Source: JAGOUB01 sp964648045
GTDB lineage: Bacteria; Patescibacteriota; Gracilibacteria; Peribacterales; Peribacteraceae
Direction of reading: 5' to 3'
Assembly: GCA_964648045.1 (NCBI GenBank)
Contig: CAZYNU010000029.1
Span: 1 to 13,930 of the forward strand
DNA: 13,930 bases
Part shown: positions 1 through 4,945 of the stretch, piece by piece
Numbering within the stretch: the stretch's first letter is position 1
Layout: every line of letters starts with the position of its first letter
Made by a program: the position numbers and the translations under genes
Notes under the pieces: generated by a model
Seen by the model: the letters and a program-made list of their open reading frames with translations, nothing else
What the model was told of the DNA's origin: nothing
The model's database searches: none

Positions 1-734
1 CGCAGTTCGATGTCGCTAGCCAGATCGCCGTCGTCGATCTCTGCGAATGCTTCGGTGTTGATCAAGAGCGACGTGCCGAGCGTGGAAGCGTAGGCACGGG
101 TTAGCGTCATGGCCATGATGCCGAGCAGCACCATGAGGAAGGGCAGTACCATGAAGAGGCCGCTGCGAATCCATCGTTTGGCGGCATGCCAGCGCCGGAC
201 GGGCGTTTGGCTGGTGGGCAGAGTGGTGGTCGAAGTGCTCTGCGGCGTCGCGTCACCCGCCGTCGAAGCGTCGAGTCGCGCGTGCAGGCGCTTGCGGCGG
301 TGCAGGGGGCAATCGGCAAAGTAGAGACACTCGCGCTCGATGTAGCGTCCGATCGAAGAGGCTGAGACGGTCTCGCCGTGTTCTTGCGCCAACTTCCGGG
401 CAATCTCTTCCTTGCCCATCCGCGGCGATGTCTGTCGGTACGAGCGAATGAGGGCCGCGGCCGACGCGCCAATCTCCGACGACCGCACCGTTTTCGGCCG
501 CCGGCTTTTCTCTTCCAGCGATTGCAGATTCTCCGGATCGAACACGTCGATCCAGCGACGGAGCGCTCCGGCCGTCACGCCCGCCGCCTTTGCCGCTTCG
601 TCCATCGAGGCGTCGCTTTCGAGATACTGCAAAATCGCCCGGAGTTTCTTTTGAGCCTTCTCCGTCAGCGCCGTGCCTTCCGCCAGTTGGCGGAGTGAGA
701 CCAAATGCTCGGTGCGGATCTCGCGGCGGGGCAT
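1..734 (-). CDS. Transposase-type HTH protein with a transmembrane segment (partial)
   Basis: The reading frame is open from an ATG at 734 to the window edge (244 codons seen; the C-terminus lies outside). Residues about 41-63 (DEAAKAAGVTAGALRRWIDV) form a helix-turn-helix. After a KSRRPKTVRS linker, a second HTH-like region follows at about 106-133 (GKEEIARKLA ... VSASSIGRYIERE). This double HTH with a basic linker resembles the N-terminus of IS481/IS630-type transposases. No DDE catalytic domain follows in the visible part. Instead there is a Ser/Thr/Pro-rich stretch (155-178), a basic stretch, and one hydrophobic helix (about 191-211), then an acidic tail. A cytoplasmic DNA-binding domain tethered to the membrane is the inferred layout. 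The start is fixed by a strong promoter 28 bp upstream; there is no Shine-Dalgarno site. It could alternatively be a signalling protein that borrowed the HTH. Confidence 0.75.
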   Translation of the reverse strand, partial: MPRREIRTEHLVSLRQLAEGTALTEKAQKKLRAILQYLESDASMDEAAKAAGVTAGALRRWIDVFDPENLQSLEEKSRRPKTVRSSEIGASAAALIRSYRQTSPRMGKEEIARKLAQEHGETVSASSIGRYIERECLYFADCPLHRRKRLHARLDASTAGDATPQSTSTTTLPTSQTPVRRWHAAKRWIRSGLFMVLPFLMVLLGIMAMTLTRAYASTLGTSLLINTEAFAEIDDGDLASDIEL

Positions 735-762
735 GTGTGTGTTTTTTCGCGTTTTTCATAGA

Positions 763-791
763 ATAATACCGTATAAACGGCTTTTTTACAA
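763..791 (-). promoter_or_regulatory. Sigma70-type promoter of the HTH-membrane gene
   Basis: On the minus strand, TTGTAA (786-791) and TATTAT (763-768) are separated by 17 bp. Predicted transcription starts near 756, giving a leader of about 22 nt that is rich in A and C. Confidence 0.65.
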
Positions 792-840
792 GAAGTGTAC
801 GAACCTTTCGTGATGGATGGACGGCGGCGGGGAGTGCGTC

Positions 841-860
841 AAAAGACCGAAAAATCGGTT
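841..860 (-). terminator. Possible weak terminator downstream of the first DoxX-like gene
   Basis: On the minus strand, ACCGA-TTTT-TCGGT forms a 5 bp hairpin followed by CTTTT. It lies 115 bp after the stop codon. The stem is short, so the call is weak. Confidence 0.3.
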
Positions 861-974
861 GCTTTGCGGATTATCGGCGGCTTCGGCTTATACTCCCGTC
901 TGAACGAATCAATCGGATGTATCCGAACTATTGTGACAGATGCCGATCTAGTCAGAATTCTTGGACGTTAGCCG

Positions 975-1358
975 TTATACCAACTGCGCGTAGCGCCCGC
1001 GGCTTTCCCAGACAAAGAAGGCGTTCAAGACCAGCAGGAGCACGCCCATGCTCGCTGGGGCGCTGAAGAGGCCGGTATCGACAAAGGCATGGAAACAGAC
1101 AATGTTCACCGTGAGCGGGAGCGCAATAATGGCCGCCAGTGCCATGCGATTGAGAATCGTGCAGAGGAGCACAGCGAAGAACGTGAGGCCCATGAGTGGC
1201 ATCAGGTAGCCGCTGGCCATGATGGCCGACATAAAGGCCCAGCCGTTTGGCGTGTACAGATCGGCCGTGGGCGCCGGGAAGACGCCGAGCGTGCCGCAGA
1301 TCGGGATGATGCAGAGAAGCCCGAGGAGAACGCGGCAGACGTGGTGGAGGATCTTCAT
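975..1358 (-). CDS. DoxX-like small membrane protein
   Basis: A 127-residue hydrophobic protein with four predicted membrane helices: about 5-27, 40-64, 67-90 and 96-118. The pattern MKILHHVCRVLLGLL ... AFMSAIMASGYLMPLMGL ... VNIVCFHAF ... LNAFFVWESRGRY is what I recall of short DoxX-family quinol-oxidase-subunit-like proteins. Their biochemical role is mostly unknown; some are linked to thiosulfate oxidation or redox stress. A possible -10 (TATGAT, minus strand, 1386-1391) lies about 28 bp before the start, without a good -35. The leader directly before ATG is pyrimidine-rich (CCTCCCCTCTCCACTGCC) and lacks a Shine-Dalgarno site. The gene is divergent from the gene at 1492. DoxX membership was judged by eye. 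Confidence 0.75.
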   Translation of the reverse strand: MKILHHVCRVLLGLLCIIPICGTLGVFPAPTADLYTPNGWAFMSAIMASGYLMPLMGLTFFAVLLCTILNRMALAAIIALPLTVNIVCFHAFVDTGLFSAPASMGVLLLVLNAFFVWESRGRYAQLV

Positions 1359-1453
1359 GGCAGTGGAGAGGGGAGGTTGCCTCCGATCATACCCTTCCGG
1401 TGCCGGCAGGCGATATGGCCGCAGGCGCTGTTCGTTGGTTTTGGGCCTCTATA

Positions 1454-1482
1454 TTGCACATATGGTCATAAAATGGTATAAT
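1454..1482 (+). promoter_or_regulatory. Sigma70-type promoter giving a leaderless mRNA
   Basis: TTGCAC (1454-1459), 17 bp, TATAAT (1477-1482). The ATG is only 9 bp after the -10 element, so the transcript should begin within about three bases of the start codon. Confidence 0.75.
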
Positions 1483-1491
1483 AAATAGAAC

Positions 1492-2187
1492 ATGAAACAC
1501 TCCCTCCCCATGTCCGGCGATCACCCTGAAGTGCCGGATGATGCGCCTGCCCTCCGCGATATCCCCGAGCTGGCGGCCATCTTCGCGACGGCTGAGGGCA
1601 AGAAGTGGGCGGCAATTCTCGGCAACGACTCCATCGAGAGCATTCTCGCCGGGCTCGACTCGCTCACATTCATTCCCTGCAACATCCGCCACGAGGATCC
1701 CAAGAAGGGCGCCGGATTGGCGCCGACCAACTGCAAGTTCCACGGCACCAATGTTGCCTGCGGCCATACCTTCGACCGCCGTTACCCCGAGCGCGCGGCG
1801 GTGAAGTTGGAGAAAGGTACTGTCGCCGCGCTCGTGATGGCGCGGGCCATGGGTGAGCCTGAGGTGGCGGAGAACATCGATGCCATCAAGGCGAGGCTTG
1901 CCGACATGGGGCGCCTGGCCAACCGGCTTGATGGCATTGCCGCCCTGGCCTACGCCGACAAATCGAGCCCCACCCGCCGCGCACCGTCGATCGATTCCAC
2001 CGACGATGCAGCCAATCTCAAAGTGATGAAAGAGGGACAGGCCTACCAGGCGGAAGTGGTCCTGGGCGCTCGCGATGCGGTGCGTGCCTTGGTGCTCGAT
2101 CTTGTTGGCGAGACGCACACCGCTGCCGAACCGCTCAAGAAGCTTCAGGCGATCCCAGATCGCATGGGCGAGTTCAATCTCATCTGA
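1492..2187 (+). CDS. Uncharacterised protein with a Cys/His cluster
   Basis: A 231-residue soluble protein; I do not recognise the family. The first half has a compact run of potential metal ligands: C63-x3-H67, C81-x2-H84 and C90-x-H92, the last two within KFHGTNVACGHTFDRR. The second half is mainly helical with alternating charge. A zinc-binding or iron-binding site is therefore possible, but this is inference. The start is set by the promoter just upstream (TATAAT ends 9 bp before ATG), so the mRNA is probably leaderless. ATG at 1510 is an alternative. The next gene follows 25 bp after the stop codon on the same strand, so the two may be co-transcribed, although the second also has its own -10 element. 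Confidence 0.85.
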   Translation: MKHSLPMSGDHPEVPDDAPALRDIPELAAIFATAEGKKWAAILGNDSIESILAGLDSLTFIPCNIRHEDPKKGAGLAPTNCKFHGTNVACGHTFDRRYPERAAVKLEKGTVAALVMARAMGEPEVAENIDAIKARLADMGRLANRLDGIAALAYADKSSPTRRAPSIDSTDDAANLKVMKEGQAYQAEVVLGARDAVRALVLDLVGETHTAAEPLKKLQAIPDRMGEFNLI

Positions 2188-2199
2188 GCCGTAGCCGGC

Positions 2200-2205
2200 T
2201 ATGAT
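2200..2205 (+). promoter_or_regulatory. -10 element deciding the start of the methyltransferase-like gene
   Basis: TATGAT ends 7 bp before ATG 2213. The same geometry occurs before several other genes in this window. No clear -35 is visible. If used, the in-frame ATGs at 2201 and 2204 cannot be the start, because they lie inside the promoter. Confidence 0.45.
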
Positions 2206-2212
2206 GGCTGCC

Positions 2213-2869
2213 ATGTCCGCCTCCGAGTCATCGGCCGATTTCGTCGCCAGCGTCCGTGCGCTGGAGGAGCGCCTCTTCGCCGACTGCCTCGATCCGGACG
2301 CGCCGGAGCGCATGCTTCACGAGGGCTACTCCTGGCACTATCGCCCCAGTCACCACGCGCTGACTGGCCTCGTCACACCCGCGGATTTTGAAAAAACGAT
2401 CCTCAGCGTCGGCGCGCACCCGGCCGCCTTCGAGCGGATCCTCGTCGAGCTCGGCCTGCCCCGCGAGCGGCTACTCGTCGCGGATCACGAGCCGCGCCTG
2501 CTGGAAGCGACACCCGAGCTCCGCACGATTGTCTTCGACATGACCGAGCCCTGGCCGGAGGTCGGCGCCTTCGATCTGATCGTCTTCCCCGAGAGCCTTT
2601 GCATCGCGCTGGCCGACCGCATCGACCGCGAAGGCCGCCCCGAGCCGACCATCGACAACGAGTTCCCGGCCGATGCGCGCGAGGCTGAGCTCTTAGCCTG
2701 CGTGCTCATGGAGGCGCTCTCGCGCCTGCGCCCCGGCGGCGAGATCCGCGCCAACGGTCCGCAGAGCCATCCCAACGTGGTCGCGGCCGCGCGCACGGTG
2801 CTGGAGCGGCAGGGTTTCTCACACCAATTAGACTACGAGCGGTATTTTCTGCGCGTACGCCGGGCATAG
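2213..2869 (+). CDS. Class I methyltransferase-fold-like protein lacking motif I
   Basis: A 218-residue soluble protein. Residues about 107-131 (IVFDMTEPWPEVGAFDLIVF) and 171-181 (RLRPGGEIRAN) match the motif II/IV and post-motif regions of Rossmann-fold SAM-dependent methyltransferases: an acidic residue after a strand, FDLIVFPESL, then a helix ending in LRPGG. The glycine-rich motif I that binds SAM (GxGxG) is not visible; the nearest equivalent is LLVADHEPRLLEA at about 87-99. It may be a divergent or non-catalytic member, and the substrate is unknown. The start at 2213 rather than 2201 is chosen because TATGAT ends 7 bp before it. It follows the Cys/His gene closely. A hairpin lies just after the stop codon. 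Confidence 0.8.
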   Translation: MSASESSADFVASVRALEERLFADCLDPDAPERMLHEGYSWHYRPSHHALTGLVTPADFEKTILSVGAHPAAFERILVELGLPRERLLVADHEPRLLEATPELRTIVFDMTEPWPEVGAFDLIVFPESLCIALADRIDREGRPEPTIDNEFPADAREAELLACVLMEALSRLRPGGEIRANGPQSHPNVVAAARTVLERQGFSHQLDYERYFLRVRRA

Positions 2870-2872
2870 GAA

Positions 2873-2902
2873 AAGCCGCCCAGCCTCCCAGCAAGGCGGC
2901 TT
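2873..2902 (+). terminator. Hairpin after the methyltransferase-like gene
   Basis: AAGCCGCC (2873-2880) pairs with GGCGGCTT (2895-2902) around a 14 nt loop, starting 3 nt after the stop codon. No T-run follows, so it may be a weak terminator or an mRNA-stabilising hairpin. Confidence 0.45.
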
Positions 2903-2975
2903 CCGGTGATGAGCGTGTGTGTTGACGGTCCTCACCTTAGCCCTCGGCGGTTAAGAGGAGATTAAGGCGAGAATG

Positions 2976-2984
2976 TGCTATCTT
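2976..2984 (+). promoter_or_regulatory. Extended -10 promoter of the second DoxX-like gene
   Basis: TGC-TATCTT is an extended -10 element without a good -35. Predicted transcription begins near 2991. This excludes the upstream in-frame ATG at 2975 and supports 3017 as the start. Confidence 0.45.
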
Positions 2985-3016
2985 CGGCGCGTATTTGCCT
3001 CCCATTCTTTTCTCTT

Positions 3017-3409
3017 ATGAAGAAGATCCGTTTCGGCCTGATCCTCGGTTGGATCTGCGCCTTACTCGTATCGGCCCTGCAGCTCTTTGGTGCCGTCATG
3101 AAGTTCATGCCCGTGGTACCCGGCTCCGAGGCCGAGGCGATGAATGCCGCCATGGGCATGACGCCCGAAATCACCCTGTGGCTTGCCGTGCTGGAGATTG
3201 TCACCGTCGTGCTCTTCCTCATTCCGCGCACGTCCACCGTCGGTTTCGTGCTAATGGTCGGCTACTTCGGTGGTGTCTGGGCCACGCTCATCACGCACGG
3301 CATGGCGGCCGACGGCACGCCGATGGCACTGATCATCTTCCTGCTCCTCACTGTCAGCGCTTACTTCCGCAATCCGGAACTGCTCAGTCGCTTGAAAGGC
3401 AGGGCTTGA
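3017..3409 (+). CDS. DoxX-like family membrane protein
   Basis: A 130-residue protein with four membrane helices, at about 6-29, 52-72, 76-94 and 101-118. The order KKIRFGLILGWICALL, FGAVMKFMP, then TLWLAVLEIVTVVLFLIPRT, VGFVLMVGYFGGVWATLITH and a C-terminal YFRNPELL is typical, as I recall it, of the DoxX_2 (DoxX-like) group. Function in this group is not established; it acts in the inner membrane. The start at 3017 is preferred over an in-frame ATG at 2975 because the promoter overlaps the latter. The sequence before ATG is a pyrimidine tract (CCTCCCATTCTTTTCTCTT) with no Shine-Dalgarno site. It is monocistronic, with a strong terminator after it. It is only distantly like the DoxX-like protein at 975-1358. 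Confidence 0.85.
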   Translation: MKKIRFGLILGWICALLVSALQLFGAVMKFMPVVPGSEAEAMNAAMGMTPEITLWLAVLEIVTVVLFLIPRTSTVGFVLMVGYFGGVWATLITHGMAADGTPMALIIFLLLTVSAYFRNPELLSRLKGRA

Positions 3410-3430
3410 ACATCCTCCATGCCGGATTTC

Positions 3431-3456
3431 AAACGGCCCTCACGGGCCGTTTTTTT
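3431..3456 (+). terminator. Rho-independent terminator
   Basis: AAACGGCCC (3431-3439), loop TCAC, GGGCCGTTT (3444-3452), and a seven-T run at 3450-3456. A 9 bp perfect stem ends transcription of the DoxX-like gene. Confidence 0.92.
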
Positions 3457-3479
3457 AATTTTGACGTCTGCATTAAATA

Positions 3480-3507
3480 TTGACATTTTATAATTTTATA
3501 CTATAAA
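3480..3507 (+). promoter_or_regulatory. Near-consensus sigma70 promoter
   Basis: TTGACA (3480-3485), 16 bp, TATAAA (3502-3507), inside an AT-rich island of about 45 bp. It drives the small protein at 3554, with a leader of about 40 nt. Confidence 0.75.
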
Positions 3508-3553
3508 AATATAGATCCTTCGATTCGCCCGTCTCGCAACCCAGTGGAGAGCC

Positions 3554-3766
3554 ATGGGAAGCATCACGCGTTACGTTAGCAAGGACGAGGTCACTCACCG
3601 CATCGTTCGTCTGGAAGCCGATACTGTCGTCTTCCAGAACATCCAAACGAACGAGGAGGTCACCGCCGCCCGCGCGAATGTCTGTTGCCTGCGAGGTTCC
3701 GACCGAGATGTCGGCAAGGGCTACATGCTCCACGATGACCGATGGCATCGGGAGTGCCCGCACTGA
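3554..3766 (+). CDS. Small uncharacterised protein, strongly promoted
   Basis: A 70-residue soluble protein; I do not recognise it. It begins MGSITRYVSKDEVTHRIVRL, continues with a strand-rich pattern (DTVVFQNIQTNEEV), and has a Cys-Cys pair at 44-45 and a His/Cys-rich end (WHRECPH). The frame is credible because it sits exactly between a near-consensus promoter and a perfect terminator and has ordinary codon use. GGAGAG lies only 2 nt before ATG, closer than a normal Shine-Dalgarno spacing. It is a single-gene transcript. Its promoter and layout resemble those of the unknown gene at 7287-7619, suggesting high expression of both. No function can be given. Confidence 0.7.
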   Translation: MGSITRYVSKDEVTHRIVRLEADTVVFQNIQTNEEVTAARANVCCLRGSDRDVGKGYMLHDDRWHRECPH

Positions 3767-3788
3767 CATCGACTGCGCCGTCGCAGTC

Positions 3789-3819
3789 GCCCCGCAGAGT
3801 CATCTGCGGGGCATTTTTT
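3789..3819 (+). terminator. Rho-independent terminator
   Basis: GCCCCGCAGA (3789-3798), loop GTCA, TCTGCGGGGC (3803-3812), then ATTTTTT. A 10 bp perfect stem ends the small-protein transcript. Confidence 0.92.
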
Positions 3820-3865
3820 GTGCGAGTCTCGTTTGGCAGAGAGGTATACAGGGCGCATTTTGGCC

Positions 3866-3885
3866 CCTAGTGTCCTGGGTTTTTT
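3866..3885 (+). terminator. Weak terminator-like hairpin before the ECF-type promoter
   Basis: CCTAG and CTGGG pair (five pairs, one G-T) around TGTC, followed by TTTTTT at 3880-3885. The T-run also directly abuts the GTAACC element, so it may instead be an upstream AT-rich promoter element. Confidence 0.3.
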
Positions 3886-3912
3886 GTAACCAAACGCCGC
3901 CTCAATCGTCTA
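3886..3912 (+). promoter_or_regulatory. ECF sigma-type promoter upstream of trhO
   Basis: GTAACC (3886-3891), 15 bp, CGTCTA (3907-3912). The form and spacing match the element upstream of the sigma gene (GTAACC-15-CGTAGT, 7111-7137). An AAC-containing -35 and a CGT-containing -10 are typical of ECF sigma promoters. Predicted transcription starts at about 3919, exactly at the ATG of a small ORF. Confidence 0.6.
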
Positions 3913-3918
3913 AGAGGC

Positions 3919-3984
3919 ATGATCCGTGCCACTCTCAAGCTCGTTCTCCCGACGGCCGTTTTGGCATTAACCCTGCTCGCCTGA
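3919..3984 (+). CDS. Possible 21-residue hydrophobic peptide
   Basis: The ORF MIRATLKLVL...ALTLLA ends at TGA 3982. It has a basic N-terminus and a hydrophobic core like a signal peptide without a mature part. It starts where the ECF-type promoter at 3886-3912 should begin transcription, so it would be translated from a leaderless mRNA. It is in the same frame as trhO, separated only by this TGA and 8 further codons. It could be a membrane-active small peptide, a leader peptide controlling trhO, or chance. I favour a real but unproven small ORF. Confidence 0.3.
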   Translation: MIRATLKLVLPTAVLALTLLA

Positions 3985-3996
3985 GTAGCGGCAGGC

Positions 3997-4002
3997 TATA
4001 CT
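3997..4002 (+). promoter_or_regulatory. -10 element just upstream of trhO
   Basis: TATACT ends 6 bp before ATC 4009. The Nudix gene has the same geometry (TAGTAT, 6 bp, ATG). No good -35 is visible. It predicts a leaderless trhO transcript. Confidence 0.45.
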
Positions 4003-4008
4003 GCTGCC

Positions 4009-4884
4009 ATCGCCACCCCCGTTGTCGCCATCGCCTCGTGCTACCTCTTCGCGCCCATCAGCGCGGAGTCGCTGCCCGCCCTCCAGGCGGAGCTGCTCGC
4101 CTTCGGGCGTGAGCGCGGCATGCAGGGCCACACGCTGGTGGCGCCCGAGGGCGTCAACGGCACGGTCGCCGGATCGGAAACGGACGTGGCTGCGTGGCGG
4201 GCTCTCCTCGAATCCAAATTCGGTGCCATCGCCTGGAAGAACGCCGTCGCCGATCGTCGGCGCGTCTTCAACCGGTGGGTCGTGCGCCTCAAGCCCGAGA
4301 TCGTCGGCTTGAAGAAGCCCGAGTTCCGTCCCGACGGCAAGCACCGCCATCTGTCACCGGCCGAGTGGCAGCGCGTCTTGGATGAGGAGGACGTGGTGCT
4401 GATGGACGCGCGCAACGACTACGAGTGGTCCGTCGGCCGCTTTCGCGGCGCGGCCGCGCCCGGCATTGAGGCCTTCCACGATTTCCCGCTGGCCGTGGAG
4501 AAGGCCGCCATCCCCAAAGACAAGAAAGTGCTGATGTACTGCACCGGCGGCATCCGTTGCGAGAAGGCGATCTTGGAAATGGAGGCCCAGGGTTACCAGG
4601 ACGTCTGGCAGCTCGAAGGCGGCATCCTGGCCTATTTGGAGCAGTTCCCGCATCGTGACTTCGAGGGCGAGTGCTTCGTCTTCGACGGTCGCATCGCCGT
4701 GAACCAAGACCTGGAACCTTCCGCCCGCTACGAGCTCTGCCCGCACTGCGGCTACGCCGGCGACGTGGTGATCGACTGCGCCTGCGGCAAGCAGAAGAAG
4801 GTCTGCGCGACCTGCGCGCGCGAGGAGCGGAAGCGGACGTGCTCCAAGCGCTGCGCGAACGTAGCCCGCCCAGCCACGCGCTGA
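4009..4884 (+). CDS. trhO: tRNA uridine-34 5-hydroxylase (rhodanese family TrhO/YceA)
   Basis: TrhO uses oxygen to hydroxylate uridine 34 of certain tRNAs, the first step to 5-methoxy- or carboxymethoxyuridine; it acts in the cytoplasm. Counting from 4009, the N-terminal ferredoxin-like domain has VVAIASCYLFAPIS and APEGVNGTVAG. The rhodanese domain has MDARNDYEWSVG and the active-site loop CTGGIRC (catalytic C178). The C-terminus carries four Cys pairs (CPHC, CAC, CATC, CSKRC), as in other members. Length, 291 residues, is normal for the family. There is no ATG, GTG or TTG in frame between the TGA at 3982 and the conserved domain. The first in-frame ATG (4120) would remove 37 conserved residues. 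ATC 4009 lies where the family starts and 6 bp after TATACT, so it is proposed as the start. Confidence 0.85.
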   Translation: MATPVVAIASCYLFAPISAESLPALQAELLAFGRERGMQGHTLVAPEGVNGTVAGSETDVAAWRALLESKFGAIAWKNAVADRRRVFNRWVVRLKPEIVGLKKPEFRPDGKHRHLSPAEWQRVLDEEDVVLMDARNDYEWSVGRFRGAAAPGIEAFHDFPLAVEKAAIPKDKKVLMYCTGGIRCEKAILEMEAQGYQDVWQLEGGILAYLEQFPHRDFEGECFVFDGRIAVNQDLEPSARYELCPHCGYAGDVVIDCACGKQKKVCATCAREERKRTCSKRCANVARPATR

Positions 4885-4890
4885 GCCATC

Positions 4891-4920
4891 AAAAAACCGC
4901 CCCCATCGCTGGAGGCGGTC
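4891..4920. terminator. Bidirectional terminator between trhO and the anti-sigma gene
   Basis: ACCGCC (4896-4901) pairs with GGCGGT (4914-4919). On the minus strand the stem is followed by TTTTTT, a good terminator for the sigma operon. On the plus strand it is followed by CTTTGTCTTTG, weaker but plausible for trhO. Confidence 0.75.
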
Positions 4921-4945
4921 TTTGTCTTTGCCGTGTCTGAGACGC

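Larger units (their letters stand above)
735..974. other. Intergenic region without a clear gene
   Basis: The left end carries the minus-strand promoter at 763-791. Plus-strand TATACT at 889-894 resembles the -10 elements used elsewhere in this window, but no convincing ORF follows. A small hairpin at 846-859 may terminate the neighbouring minus-strand gene. Nothing else is recognised. Confidence 0.5.

Noticed and set aside
253..759. 168-residue minus-strand ORF
   Set aside because: It overlaps the edge-truncated HTH-membrane gene in another frame. Only the latter shows domain structure and remains open to the edge.
917..1066. Small plus-strand ORF beginning MYPNYCDRCRSSQ after TATACT at 889
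   Set aside because: The CxxC start is tempting, but most of it is antisense to the DoxX-like gene and becomes Arg/Pro-rich.
1387..2313. 308-residue minus-strand ORF
   Set aside because: It is antisense to the Cys/His gene and runs over the divergent promoter and beyond. Its Arg/Gly/His-rich composition suggests chance.
3919..4884. TGA recoded as an amino acid, joining the 21-residue peptide to TrhO
   Set aside because: TGA ends many well-bounded genes here (2185, 3407, 7617, 9088, 13180 and others). A hydrophobic leader would also make no sense on a tRNA-modifying enzyme.
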